64,000 nucleotides of DNA, taken from Typhlomys cinereus. Taxonomy: Eukaryota > Chordata > Mammalia > Rodentia > Platacanthomyidae. Under the pieces are notes generated by a model. The model was given only the letters and a program-made list of their open reading frames with translations. It did not search any database and was not told where the DNA came from. This document shows positions 20,956-35,505 of this stretch, in pieces. The translations under genes and the position numbers were made by a program. The stretch is from NCBI GenBank assembly GCA_023101885.1, contig JALPQD010000835.1, forward strand, positions 1 to 64,000, written 5' to 3'. Positions within the stretch are counted from its first letter, which is position 1. The number at the start of each line of letters is the position of its first letter.

Positions 20956-21965
20956 TACCAAACTCACCCAGCGCACATTGAGACACTCAAGGGTAAATCT
21001 ATGTAATATGGTAATTGCAAGGATTGTGAACAGGAGGGATGGGGATGGAGAGCCACACCAGAAACAAGGAGAGAGGGGAACATGTTACAGCAGAGAAAAT
21101 TGACCTCCAAGTAAGTAATGTGACACCTGGTTAAGTTCACAGACATTCGTTCCTGATCATGTAAAACTGAGGGGGTACGATCTCACCAGAAGGAGAGGGC
21201 ATATAGTCTGGCAGATGAAAAGAGATCATTTTGCAAATGGGTGACTGATCCCTCCCTCACCGAGGTTTCCTGCTTTTATTACATCTAGCCTTGAATGTAA
21301 CAAGACTCCAGTTTAACAGTTTTTTGTCTCTGACCAGGGGGTGACATACAGTGCCCAGCAGGATGGAGTGAAGGGCATAGCAGGAGCAGCAAAACTGCAA
21401 AAGAAAATCAACAAACCACAATCCAGAACTTCAGAGACTCTATATCATCCACATAGAACTAAGCCAGCCTAATCTCCCCCCATCCTGAAGCTCAGGGACA
21501 TCTGGGGAAGAGGGGGCGGTAAGATTGTAAGAGCAAAAGGATGGGGGGAGCAATGATTTGAAGAGTCTCCACACTAGATAGGGCTGAAGCAATCATAATA
21601 GGACTTTGCATGCCCTGTGCCATGTCCGTCACACTACTGACCTCAGAAAGTCTAACATCGGCTAAAAGCACCAAGATCCTTGGAGACAAGGGATTGATGG
21701 CCACAGTAGTGTTCCTATGCTTAAGGGGAACACGAGAAAGGGTTAAGGGAAATGCCACTGGGTCCTTTTACGTCATCAGAAAGGAGGACCAAGAGGAGAG
21801 TTAGGCATACGCAATAAAGGAGTCTCTGGGAATGGGGGGGGGAGGTACTGGGAGATGGGGAGGGAGGGAGGGGAAGCAAGGGGTTCGGGGGGAGGAGGAG
21901 GAGGGAGGGAACTAGTCTACCTATTAAGTTTATATGAGCGGAAATAATAATAAAATGTTATAAAA
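20956..21965 (+). other. L1 number 2 3' UTR, G-rich tract and poly(A) signal
   Basis: The body is collinear with the 3' UTR of the other copies. A G-rich purine tract lies at about 21828-21910 with many G runs of 3-8. AATAAA occurs at 21949-21954, followed by a short A-rich tail. After the G-rich tract the last bases (CTACCTATTAAGTTTATATG) differ from the ends of L1 numbers 1 and 3 and match fragment A and the 56-bp insertion. Confidence 0.85.
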
Positions 21966-24900
21966 AAAGAGTGCACATGCTACATATGACTGCAAAAAGA
22001 AGAGCACATTCTACATATGACTGTGAGTCCTCTTCACTTGGTTCACTATTTTGGAAGGGAACGACATGCATGAACACGTTTCATGGAAACGTCATAAAAC
22101 AAGTGTGATTTCCTCCTGAACCCAAAGAGTTATAATATAAAAACTTCTGTTCGATACATATCCTAAGGAAGTATACTTGCAACATTTAACTCAGAGTCCT
22201 CCTCACTTGGTTCACTATTTTGTAAAATCATGGCCTGTGTGAACATGTGCCATTCAAATGTCACAAAACAAGTATGATTTTCGCTAGAACACAAATGTTA
22301 CAGTATCGGAACTTCTCTAGGATTCTTATTCCTAAGAAGTGAAATTCCAACATTTGACTCTGAATCCTCCGCACTTGGTTCACTATTGTGGAAAATCATG
22401 GCCTGTGTGAACATTTTATATACGAATGTCGCAAAACAAGTAAGATCTTCTCCTGAATACAAAGTGTAACACTATAGAATCTTCTGCAGGATACTTATCC
22501 CTAAGAAGTGCACCTCCAACATTTGACTCTCAGTCCTCCTCACTTGGTTCACTATTTTGGAGGGAAACAACATGCATGAACACGTTTCATGGAAATGTCC
22601 TAAAACAAGTGTGATTTCCACCTGAACACAAAGAGTTACAATATAGAGACTTCTATTCGATACTTATCCTAAAGGAGTGCACTTTCAACATTTAACTCAG
22701 AGTCCTCCTCTCTTGTTTCATTATTTTGTAAAATCATGGCTTGTGTGAACATGTGCCATTCAAATGTCACAAAACAAGTATGATTTTCGCCTGAACACAA
22801 ATGTTACAGTATAGGAACTTCTCTAGGATATTTATCCCTAAGAGGTGCACATCCAGCATTTTACTCTGAATCCTCCTCACTTGGTTCACTATTTTGGAAA
22901 ATCATGGCTTGCGTGAACATGTTATGTGCAAATGTTGCAAAACAAGTATGATCTTCTCCTGAACACAAAGTGTAACACTATAGAATCTTCTGTAAGATAC
23001 TTATCCCTAAGAAGTGCACCTCCAACATTTGATTCTCAGTCCTCCTCACTTGGTTCACTATATTGCAAAATGAAGGCCTGCGTGAACATATTCCATGAAA
23101 ACGTCACAAAACCAGTGTGAATTTCTCCTGAACATAAAAAGTTACAACGTATGAACATCTACAGGATTCTCATCACTGAGAAGGGAAAGTGAAACGTGAA
23201 TTTGACGCGTCCTCGCATGGTCACTGTTTTCAAGCTCATTACAAGCCTGAACATAGTTGGTAGAATCAGCACAAAACCAATGTTGTTTTCTCCAGAATAC
23301 AAAGTTTTACAGTCTAGAAACCTGTGTAGGATACTTATCCCCAAGAAGTGCACATGCTACATGTGACTTCCCAAAGAGGTGCACATGCTACATATGACTG
23401 TGAGTCCTCTTCACTAGGTTTACTATTTTGGAAGGGAACAACATGCATGAACATGTTTCAAGGAAACGTCGTAAAACAAGTGTGATTTCCTCCTGAACAC
23501 AAAGAGTTACAATATAGAATCTTCTGTTCGATACTTATCCTAAAGAAGTGCACTTGCAACATTTAACTCAGAGTCCTCCTCACTTGGTTCACTATTTTGT
23601 AAAATCATGGCCTCTGTGAACATGTGCCATTCAAATGTCATAAAACAAGTATGATTTTTGACTGAACACAAATGTTACAGTATAGGAACTTCTCTAGGAT
23701 ATTTATCCCTAAGAAGTGAAATTCCACCATTTGACTCTGAATCCTCCGCACTTGGTTCACTGTTTTGGAAAATCATGGACTGCGTGAACATGTTATGTGC
23801 AAATGTTGCAAAACAAGTATGATCTTCTCCTGAACACAAAGTGTAACACTATAGAATCTTCTGCAGGATACTTATCCCTAAGAAGTGCACCTCCAACATT
23901 TGACTCTCAGTCCTCCTCACTTGGTTCACTATATTGCAAAATCAAGGCCTGCGTAAACATATTACATGAAAACGTTACAAAACAAGTGTGAATTTCTCCT
24001 GAACATAAAAAGTTACAACGTTTGAACATCTACAGGATTCTTATCACTGAGAAGAGAAAGTGAAACATGTGAATTTGACGCGTCCTCACTTGGTCACTAT
24101 TTTCAAGCTCATTACAAGCCTGAACATAGTTGGTAGAATCAGCACAAAACCAATGTTGCTTTCTCCAGAATAGAAAGTTTTACAGTCTAGAAACCTGTGT
24201 AGGATACTTATACCAAAGAAGTGCACATGCTACACATGACTTCCCAAAGAGGTGCACATGCTACATATGACTGTGAGTCCTCTTCACTTGGTTCAAAATT
24301 TTGGAAGGGAACGACATGCGTGAACATGTTTCAACGAAATGTCGTAAAACAAGTGTGATTTCCTGAACACAAAGAGTTACAATATAGAAACTTCTGTTCG
24401 ATACTTATCCTAAAGAAGTGCACTTGCAACATTTAACTCAGAGTCCTCCTCACTTGGTTCACTATTTTGTAAAATCATGGCCTGTGTGAACATGCGCCAT
24501 TTAAATGTCACAAAATAAGTATGATTTTCGCTTGAACACAAATGTTACATTATAGGAACTACTCTAGGATACTTATTCCTAAGTTGTGAAATTCCAACAT
24601 TTGACTCATAATCCTCTGCACATGGTTCACTATTTTGGAAAATTATGGCCAGTGTGAACATGTTATGTGCTAATGTCGCAGAACAAGTATGATCTTCTCC
24701 TGGATACAAAGTGTAACACTATAGAATCTTCTGTAGGATACTTATCCCTAAGAAGTGCACCTCCAACATTTGATTCTCAGTCCTCCTCACTTGGTTCACT
24801 ATTTTGGAAAATCAAGTCCTGTGTGAACATATTCCTTGAAAACGTCGCAAAACCAGTGTGGATTTCTCCTGAACATAAAAAGTTACAACGTATGAACATC

Positions 24901-27900
24901 TACAGGATTCTTATCACTGAGAAGAGAAAGTGAAACATGTGAATTTGACTCGTCCTTACTTGCTCACTATTTTCAAGCTCATTACAGGCCTGAACAAAGT
25001 TGGTGAAATCAGCACAAAACTACGGTTGTTTTTTCGAGAATACAAAGTTTTATAATCTAGAAACCTGTGTAGGATAGTTATCCCAAAGAAGTGCACATGC
25101 TACATATGACTGTGAGTCCTGTTCACTTGGTTCACTATTTTGGACGGGAATGACATGCATGAACACGTTACATGGAAACGTCGTAAAACAAGTGTGATTT
25201 TCTCCTGAACACAAAGAGTTACAATATAGAAACTTCTGTTCGATACTTATCCTAATGAAGTGCACTTTCAAAATTTAACTCAGAATCCTTCTCACTTGAA
25301 TCCCTATTTTGGAAAAACAAGGCCTGTGTGAACATGTGCCATTCAAATATCACAAAACAAGTATGATTTTCGCCTGAACACAAATGTTACAGTATAAGAA
25401 CTTCTCTAGGATACTTATGCCTAAGAAGTGAAATTCCCATATTTGACTCTGAATCCTCCGCACTTGGTTCACTATTTTGGAAAATCATGGCCTGCGTGAA
25501 CATGGTATATGCGAATGTCGCAAAACAAGTATGATCTTTTCCTGAACACAAAGTGTAACACTATAGAATCTTCTCTAGGATACTTATCCGTAAGAAGTGC
25601 ACCTCCAACATTTGATTCTCAGTCCTCCTCACTTGCTTCACTGTTTCGGAAAATTAAGGCCTGCGTGAACATATTCCATGAAAACGTCACAAAACCAGTG
25701 TGAATTTGTCCTGAACATAAAAAGTTACAATGTATGAACCACTGCAGGATTCTTATCACTGAGAAGTGGAAGTGAAACATGTGAATTTGACGTATCCTCA
25801 CTTGGTCACTATTTTCAAGGTCATTACAAACCCGTGCATAGTTGGTAGAATCAGCACAAAACAAATGTTGTTTTCTCCAGAATACAAAGTTTTACAGTCT
25901 AGAAATCTTTGTAGGACACTTATGCCAAAGAAGTGCATATGCTAAATATGACTGCCAAAGAAGTGCACATGCTACATATGACTGTGAGTCCTGTTCACTT
26001 GGTACACTATTTTGGAAGGGAACGACATGCATGAACACGTTTCATGAAAACGTTGTAAAACAAGTGTGATTTCCTCCTGAACACAAAGAATTACAATATA
26101 GAAACTTCTGTTGGATACTTATCCTAAAGAAGTGCACTTTCAACATTTAACTCAGAGTCCTCCTCACTTGGTTCACTATTTTGGAACATCATGGCCTGCG
26201 TGAACATATTATATGCGAAAGTCGCAAAAAAAGTATGATCTTCTCCTGAACACAAAGTGTAACACTATAGAATCTTCTGCAAGATACTTATCCCTAAGAA
26301 GTACACCTCCAATATTTGACTCTCAGTCCTCCTCACTTGGTTCACTATTTTGGAAATTCAAGGCCTGCATGAACATTTTCCATGAAAACGTCACAAAACC
26401 AGTGTGAACTTCTCCTGAACATTAAAGTTACAACGTATGAACATCTACAGGATTCTTATCACTGAGAAGAGAAAGTGAAACGTGAATTTCACGCGTCCTC
26501 ACTTGGTCACTATTTTCAAGTTCACTACAAGCCTGAACATAGATGTTAGAATCAGCACAAAACCAAGGTTGTTTTCTCCAGAATACAAAGTTTACAGTCT
26601 AGAATCCTGTGTAGGATACTTATCCCAAAGAAGTGCACATGCTACATATGACTGCAAAAAGAAGTGCACATGCGACATATGACTGGGAGTTCTCTTCACT
26701 TGGTTCACTATTTTGGAAGGGAACGACATGCATGAACACGTTTCATGGAAACATCGTAAAACAAGTGCGATTTCCTCCTGAACACAATGATTTACAATAC
26801 AGAAACTTCTGTTTGATACTTCTCCTAAAGAAGTGCACTTGCACTTAACTCAGAGTCCTCCTCACTTGGTTCACTATTTTGTAAAATCATGGCTTGTGTG
26901 AACATGTGCCATTTAAATGTCACAAAACAAGTATGAGTTTAGTCTGAACACAAATGTTATGGTATATGAACTTCTCAAGGATACTTATCCCTAGGAAGTG
27001 AAATTCCAACATTTATCTCTGAATCCTCCGCATTTGGTTCACTATTTTGGAAAATCATGGCCTGCGTGAACATGTGATATTCCAATGTCGCAAAACAAGT
27101 ATGATCTTCTCCTGAACACAAAGTGTAACACTATAGAATCTTCTGTAGGATACTTATTCCTAAGAAGTACACCTCCAAAATTTGACTCTCAGACCTCCTC
27201 ACTAGGTTCACTATTTTGGAAAATCAAAGCCTGCATGAACATATTCCATGAAAACGTCACAAAACCAGTGTGAATTTCTCCTGAACATAAAAAGTTACAA
27301 GGTATGAACAACCTCAGGATTCTTATCACTGAGAAGGGAAAGTGAAACGTGAATTTTTCGCGTCCTCGCTTGGTCACTATTTTCAAGCTCATTACAAGCC
27401 TGAACATAGTTGGTAGAATCAGCACAAAACAAATGTTTTCTCCAGAATAGAAAGTTTTACAGTCTACAAACCTATGTAGGATACTTATCCCAAAGAAGTG
27501 CACATGCTACATATGACTTCCCAAAGAAGTGCACATGCTGCATATGACTGTGAATCCTCTTCAATTGGTTCACTATTTTGGAAGGGAACGACATCATGAA
27601 CATGTTTCATGGAAACGTCGTACATGTGTGATTTTCTCCTGAACAGAAAGAGTTACAGTATAGAAATGTCTGAAGGACACTTATCCTAAAGAAGTGCACT
27701 TGCAACATTGACTCAGAGTCCTCTTCTCTTGATTCAATAGTTTGTAAAATCATTTCCTGTGTGAACAATGCCATGCAAAGGTCACAAAACAAGTATGATT
27801 TTCTCCTGAACACAAAGTGTTACAGTAGAGAATCTTCTGTAGGATACTTATCCCTAAGTAGTGCACTTCCAACATTTGACTCTCAGTCTTCCTGAGTTGG

Positions 27901-28140
27901 TTCACTATTTTGGAAAAATATGGCCAGCCTGAACATGCTATATGCGAATGTCGCAAAATAAGTTTGATCTTCTCCTGAGCACAAAGTGTAACACTATAGA
28001 ATCTTCTGTAGGATACTTATCCCTAATAAGTGCACTTGCAACATTTGACTCAGATTCCTCCTCACTTGGTTTACTACTTTGGAAAATCATGGCCTGCGTG
28101 AACATATTCCATGAAAATGTCACAGAACCAGTGTGATTTT
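21966..28140 (+). repeat. Satellite block 3a: regular five-monomer HOR, about 870 bp
   Basis: Here the monomer order T5-T6-T7-like-T3-T4 repeats. The same landmark in T3 recurs at 22926, 23797, 24667, 25509, 26213, 27085 and 27942. The steps are 871, 870, 842, 704, 872 and 857 bp. The 704 step is explained by loss of about one monomer near 26190. Type-5 monomers often have two copies of the 31-bp inner segment. Several monomers carry GTGAAATTCC in place of GTGCACTTCC. At the right edge the order changes to the mixed organisation. Confidence 0.9.
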
Positions 28141-31100
28141 CTCCTGAACATAAAAAGTTACAACGTATGAACATCTACAGGATTCTTATCACTGAGAAGT
28201 GAAAGTGAAACATGTGAATTTGACGCTTCCTCACGTGGTCACTATTATGAAGCTCATTACAGGCCTGAATATAGTTGGTAGAATCAGCACAAAACGAATG
28301 TTGTTTTCTCCAGAACACAAAGTTTTACCGTCTACAAACCAGGGTAGGATACTTATCCCAAAGATGTGCACATGCTACATTTGACTGTGAGTCCTCTTCA
28401 CTTGGTTCACGATTTTGGAAGGGAATGACATGCATGTATATGTTTCATGGAAACGTTGTACATGTGTGATTTCCTCCTGAACACAAAGAGTTACAGTATA
28501 GAAACTTCTGTAACAACATTTATCCTAAAGAAGTGCATTTGCAACATTTGGCTCAGAGTCCTCCTCACTTGGTTCACTACTTTGGAAAATATTGGCGTCT
28601 GTGAACATGTGCCATGCAAATGTCCTAAAACTAGTATGATTTTCTCCTGAACGCAAATGTTACAGTGTAGAAACGTCTCTACGATACTTATCCCCAAGAA
28701 GTGCACTTCCTACATTTTATTCTGAATCCTCCGCACTTGGTCCACTATTTTGGAAATCATCTCCTGCATGTATAGGTTCCATGGTAACGTTGCAAAACAA
28801 GTGTGATTTTCTGCAGAACACAACGAGGTACAGTATCAAAACTTCTGTAAGATACTTACCACTAAGAAGTGCACTTCCAACGTTTGACTCTGAGTTCTCC
28901 TCACTTGGTTCAGTATGTTGGAAAATCATAGCCTGCGTGAACATGTTCCATGGAAGGCTTCCAAAACAAGTGTGATACTCTCCTGAACACAAAGAATTAC
29001 AGTGTAGAAACTTTTGTGGGATACTTACCGCTAAGAAGGGCACTTGTAACATTTGACTCTGAGTCCTTCTCTTCTCTCTTGGTTCACTATTTTGGAATAT
29101 CATGGCTTTCGTGTACATGTTCCATTGACTGTCGCACAACAAGTTTGACTTTCTCCTGATCACAAAGAGTTACAGTATAGAAACTTCTGTAGGATACATA
29201 TCCCAACGAAGTGCACTTGCTTCATTTGACCCTGAGTCATCCTCACTTGGATAACTATTTTGGAAAAATCATGGCCTGCTTCAATATTATCCAGGGAAAT
29301 GTGGCAAAACAACTGTTATTTTCTCCTGAACACAAAGAGTTACAGTATAGGAACTACCATAGGACACTTACGGGTAAGAAGTGCACGTGCAATATTTGCC
29401 TATAAAACCTCCTCACTTGCTTCACTATTTTGGAAAATCATGGCCTGTGTGAAAATGTTATATGCAAATGTCGCAAGACCAGTATGATCTTCTCCTGAAC
29501 ACAAAGTGTTACAGTGTAGAATCTTCTGTAGGATACTTATCCCTAAGAAGTGCTCTTACAACATTTGACTCTCAGTCCTCCTCACTTGGTTCACTATTTT
29601 GGAAAATCAAGGCCTGCGTGAATATATTCCATGAAAGGGTCGCATAACCAGTGTGATTTTCTCCTGAACATAAAAAGTTCCAACGTATGAACACCTACAG
29701 GATTCTTATCACTTTGATGTGAAAGTGAAACATGTGTATTTGACGCTTCCTCACTTGGTCACTAATTCCAAACTCATTACAGGCCTGAACATAGTTGGTA
29801 GAATTACCACAAAACGAATGTTGTTTTCTCCAGAACACAAAGTTTTACAGTCAAGAAACCTGTGTAGGACACTTATCCCAAAGAAGTGCACATGCTACAT
29901 ATGACTGTGAGTCCTCTTCACTTGGTTCACGATTTTGGAAGGGAATGACATGCATGAACATGTTTCATAGAAACGTCACACAACAAGTGTGATTTTCTCC
30001 TGAACACAAAGAGTTACAGTATAGAAACTTCTGTACGACACTTATCCTAAAGAAGTGCACTTGCAACATTTTACTCAGAGTCCTCCTCACTTGGTTCACT
30101 ATTTTGGAAAATCATGGCCTGTGTGAACATGTGCCATGCAAATGTCACAAAACAAGTAAGATTTTCTCCTGAACGCAAATGTTACAGTGTAGAAACGTCT
30201 CTAGGATTCTTATCCCCAAAAAGTGCACTCCCTACATTTGATTCTGAATCCTCCGCACTTGGTTCACTATTTTGGAAATCATCTCCTGCATGTATAGGTT
30301 CCATGGTAACGTCGCAAAACAAGTTTGATTTTCTGTAGAACACAAAGAGGTAAAGTATCGAAACTTCTGCAGGATACTTACCAGTAAGTTGTGCACTTCC
30401 AACATTTGAATCTGAGTCCTCCTCAATTGGTTCACTATTTTGGAAAGTCATAGCCTGCTTGAACATGTTCCATGGAAGCATTCCAAAAAAGTGTGATACT
30501 CTCCTGAACACAAAGCATTACAGTATAGAAAATTTTGTGGGATACTTACTGCTAAGAAGAGCACTTGCAACATTTGACTCTGAGTCCTTCTGTCTTGGTT
30601 CACTATTTTGGAATATCATGGCTTACGTGTAAATATTCCATTGACTGTCGCACAACAAGTGTCACTTTCTCCTGATCACAAAGATTTATAGTATAGAAAC
30701 TTCTGTAGGATCCGTATCCCAACGAAGTGCACTTGCAACATGTGACTCTTAGTCATCCTCACTTGGTTAACTATTTTGGAAAAATCATGGCCTGCTTCAA
30801 CATGTTCCATGGAAATGTGGCACAACAACTGTTATTTTCTCCTGAACACAAGAGTTACAGTGTAGGAACTTCCGTAGGATACTTACCGGTAAGAAGTGCA
30901 CGTGCAATATTTAACTCTGAAACCTCCTCACTTGGTTCACTATTTTGGAAAATCATCGCCTGCGTGAACATGTTATATGCAAATGGCACAAAACAAGTGT
31001 GATCTTCTCCTAAACATAAAAAGTTGCAACGTATGAACATCTACATGATTCTTTTCACTGAGATGTGAAAGTGAAACATGTGAATTTGACGCTTCCTCAC

Positions 31101-34100
31101 TTGCTCACTATTTTCAAGCTCATTACAGCCCTGAACATTGTTGGTAGAATCAGCACAAAATGAATGTTGTTTTCTCCAGAACACAAAGTTTTACTGTTTA
31201 GAATCCTGTGTAGGATACATATCCCAAAGAAGTGCACATGCTACATATGACTGTGAGTCTTCTTCACTTGGTTCACATTTTTGGAAGGGAATGACATGTA
31301 TGAACATGTTTCATGGAAACGTCGTACAACAAGTGTGGTTTCCTCCTGAACACAAAGAGTTACAGTATAGAAACTTCTGTAACGACACTTATCCTAAAGA
31401 AGTGCACTTGCAACATTTGACTCAGAGTCCTCCTCGCTTGGTTCACTAGTGTCGAAAATCAAGGCCTGTGTGAACATGTGCCATGCAAATGTCCTAAAAC
31501 AAGTATGCTTTTCTCCTGAATGCAGGTGTTACAGAATACAAACTTCTGTAGGATACTTATCCCCAAGAAGTGCACTTCCTACATTTGATTCTGAATTCTC
31601 CGCACTAGGTTCACTATTTTGGAAATCATCTACTGCATGAATAGGTTCCATGGAAACGTCGCAAAACAAGTGTAATTTTCTGCAGAACACAAAGAGGTAC
31701 AGTATCTAATCTTCTGTAGGATACTTACTACTAAGAAGTGCACTTTCAACATTTGAATCTGAGTCCTCCTCACTCGGTTCACCATTTTGGAAAATCAAAG
31801 CCTGCGTGAACATGTTCCAGGGAAACATTGCAAAAAAAGTGTGATACTCTCCTGAACACAAAGAATGACAGTATTGAAACTTTGGTGGGATACTTACCGC
31901 TAAGAAGAAGAGCACTTGCAGCATTTGACTCTGAGTCCTTCTCTCTTGGTTCACTATTTTGGAATATCATGGCTTGCGTGTAAATATTCCATTGACTGTC
32001 GCACAACAAGTGTGACTTTTTCCTGATCACAAAGATTTACAGTATGGAAAATTCTGTAGTATACATGTCCCAACGAAGTGCACTTGCAACATTTGACTCT
32101 GAGTCATCCACACTTGGTTAACTATTTTGGAAAAATCATGGCCTGCTTCAACATGTTCCATGGAAATGTGGCACAACAACTGTTATTTTCCCCTGAAAAC
32201 AAAGAGTTACAGTATAGGAACTTCCGTAGGACATTTACCAGTAAGAAGTGCATGTGCAATATTTGATCCTGAACCCTCCTCTCTTGGTTCACTATTTTGG
32301 AAAATCATGGCCTGTGTGAACATGTTATATGCAAATGTCGCCAAACAAGTATGATCTTCTCCTGAAAACGTAGTGTTACAGTATAGAATCTTCTGTAGGA
32401 TACTTATCCCTAAGAAGTGCACTTCCAACATTTGACTCTCAGTCCTCCTCACTTGGTTCACCATTTTGGAAAATCAAGGCCTGCGTGAACATATTCCATG
32501 AAAACGTCACAAAACCAGTGTGGTTTTCTCCTGAACATAAAAAGTTACAACGTATGTACTTCTACAGGATTCTTACCACTGAGAAGTGAAAGTGAAACAT
32601 GTGATTTTGATGCTTCCTCACTTGGTCACTCTTTTCAAGCTCAATACAGGCCTGGACATAGTTGTTAGAATCAACACAAAATGAATGTTGCTTTCTCCAG
32701 AACACAAAGTTTTAGCATCTAGAAACCTGTGTAGGATACTTGTCCCAAAGAAGTGCACATGCTACATATGACAGTGAGTCCTCTTCACTTGGTTCACGTT
32801 TTTGAAAGGGAATGACATGCATGAACATGTTTCATGGAAATGTCGTACATCAAGTGTGATTTCCTCCTGAACACAAAGAATTACGGTATAGAAACTTCTG
32901 TACGACACTTATCCTAAAGAAGTGCACTTGCAACACTTTACTCAGAGTCCTCCTCACTTGGTTCACTATTTTGTAAAATCATGGACTGTGTGAACATGTG
33001 CCATGCAAATGTCACAAATCAAGTATGATTTTCTCCTGAACGCAAATGTTTCAGTATACAAACTTCTGTAGGATAGTTCTCCCTTAGAGGGGCAATACCA
33101 CCATTTCACTCTGAATCCTCCTCACTTGGCTCACTATTTTGGAAATTCATGGCCTGCGTGAACATGTTCCATGCAAATGTCACAAAACAAGTATGATTTT
33201 CTCCTGAACGCAAATGTTACAGTGTAGAAACTTCTCTGGGATACTTATCCCCAAGAAGTGCACTTCCTACATTTGATTATGAATCCTCCGCACTTGGTTC
33301 ACTATTTTGGAAAATCATAGCTTGCGTGAACATGTTCCTGGGAAACATTGCAAAACAAGTGTGATACTCTCCTGAACACAAAGAATGACAGTATAGAAAC
33401 TTTGGTGGAATACTTACCGCTAAGAAGAAGAGCACTTACAACATTTGACTCTGAGTCCTTCTCTCTTGGTTCACTATTTGGAAAATCATGGCCTGTGTGA
33501 ATATGATGTATGCAAATGTTGGAAAACAAGTATGATCTTCTCCTGAACACAAAGTGTTAGAGTGTAGAACCTTCTGTATGATATTTATCCCTAAGAAGTG
33601 CACTTGCAACATTTGACTCTCAGTCCTCCTCACTTGGTTCACCATTTTGGAAAATCAAAGCCTGCGTGAACATATTCCATGAAAATGTCACAGAACCAGT
33701 GTGATTTTCCCCTGAACATAAAAAGTTACAACATATGAACATCTACAGTATTCTTATCACTGAGAAGTGAAAGTAACACATGTGAATTTGATGCTTCCTC
33801 ACTTGGGCACTATTTTCAAGCTCATTAGAGGCTTGAACATTTTTGGTAGAATCAGCACAAAACGAATGTTTTTTTTTTTTCTCCAGAACACAAAGTTTTC
33901 CCGTCTAGAAACCAGTGTAGGATACTTAGCCCAACGCAGTGCACATGCTACATATGACAGTGAGTCCTCTTCACTTGGTTCACGTTTTTGGAAGGGAATG
34001 ACAGGCATGAACATGTTTCATGGAAACGTCTTACAAGTGTGATTTCCTCCTGAACACAAAGAGTTACGGTATAGAAACTTCAGTAAGACACGTATCCTAA

Positions 34101-35505
34101 AGAAGTGCACTTGCAAGATTTGACTCAGAGTCCTCCTCACTTGGTTTACTATTTTTGAAAAGCATAGTGTGCATGAACATGTTCCAGGGAAACATTGCAA
34201 AACAAGTGTGATACTCGCCTGAACACAAAGAATGACAGTATAGAAACTTTGGTGGGATACTTACCACTAAGAAGAAGAGCACTTGCAACATTTGACTCTG
34301 AGTCCTTCTCCCTTGGTTCACTATTTTGGAATATCATGCCTTGCGTGTAAATGTTCCATTGACTGTCGAAAGCAAGTGTGACTTTCTCCTGATCACAAAG
34401 ATTTACAGTATAGAAACTTCTGCAGGATACGTGTCCCAATGAAGTGCACTTTCAACATTTGACTCTGAGTCATCCTCACTTGGTTAACTATTTTGAAAAA
34501 ATCATGGCCCGCTTCAACATTTTTCATGGTAATGTGGCACAACAACTGTTATTTTCTCCTGAACACAAAAAGTTACATTATAGAAACTTCCGTAGGACAC
34601 GTGCTGGTAAGAAGTGCACATGCAATATTTGACTCTGAACCTTCCTCACTTGGTTCACTCTTTTGGAATATCATGGCCTGCATGAACATGTTATATGCAA
34701 ATGTCGCAAAACAAGTATGATCTTCTCCTGAACACAAAGTGTTAGAGTGTAGAACCTTCTGTACGATATTTATCCCTAAGAAGTGCACTTCCAACATTTG
34801 ACTCTCAGTCCTCCTCACTTGGTTCACCATTTTGGAAAATCAAGGCCTGCGTGAACATATTCCATGAAAACGTCACAAAACCAGTGTGATTTCCTCCTGA
34901 ACATAAAAAGTTACAACGTATGAACATCTACAGGATTCTTAACACTGAGAGGTGGAAGTGAAACATGTGAATTTGACGCTTCCTCACTTGGGCACTATTT
35001 TCAAGCTCATTAAAGGCCTGGACATATTTGGTAGAATCAGCACAAAACGAATGTTATTTTCTCCAGAACACAAAGTTTTACCGTCTAGAAACCTGTGTAG
35101 GATACTTGTCCCAAAGAAGTGCACATCCTACATATGACAGTGAGTCCTCTTCACTTGGTTCACGTTTTTGGAAGGGAATGACAGGCATGAACATGTTTCA
35201 TGGAAACGTCTTACAACAAGTGTGACTTCCTCCTGAACACAAAGAGTTACGGTATAGAAACTTCAGTAAGACACTTATCATAAAGAAGTGCACTTCCAAC
35301 ATTTGACTCAGAGTCCTCCTCACTTGGTTCACTATTTTGGAAATATCATGGCCCGCTTCAACATTTTCCATGGTAATGTGGCACAACAACTGTTATTTTC
35401 TCCTGAACACAAAGAGTTACAGTATAGGAACTTCCATAGGACACTTACTGGTAAGAAGTGCAGGTGCAATATTTGACTCTGAGCCCTCCTCACTTGGTTT
35501 ACTAT
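28141..35505 (+). repeat. Satellite block 3b: mixed 8-10 monomer organisation
   Basis: The fuller order T1 to T10 is visible. Type-1 monomers (marker TCACTTGGTTAACTATTTTG) start near 29211, 30727, 32078, 34444 and 35288, giving steps of 1516, 1351, 2366 and 844 bp. These are close to 9, 8, 14 and 5 monomers. A 1.19-kb (seven-monomer) tandem duplication lies at about 33480-35340. A run of 12-13 T at about 33870 is a local slippage event. No gene is supported. Confidence 0.92.

Larger units (their letters stand above)
14553..21965 (+). mobile_element. LINE-1 number 2, full-length structure, ORFs broken
   Basis: This plus-strand element has a 1.47-kb 5' UTR (14553-16022), a broken ORF1 (16023-17087), a 57-bp spacer, a broken ORF2 (17145-20955), a 3' UTR and a short A tail. 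It is inserted in a type-5 monomer with a 15-16 bp target duplication. It differs from L1 numbers 1 and 3 in its 5' repeats and in its last 60 bases. More stops and frameshifts than number 1 suggest that it is older. Confidence 0.96.

Noticed and set aside
33868..33882. T-run as the poly(A) tail of a minus-strand retrotransposon
   Set aside because: No retrotransposon sequence or target duplication adjoins it. The monomer has TTGTTTTCTCC at this place, so local slippage explains it.
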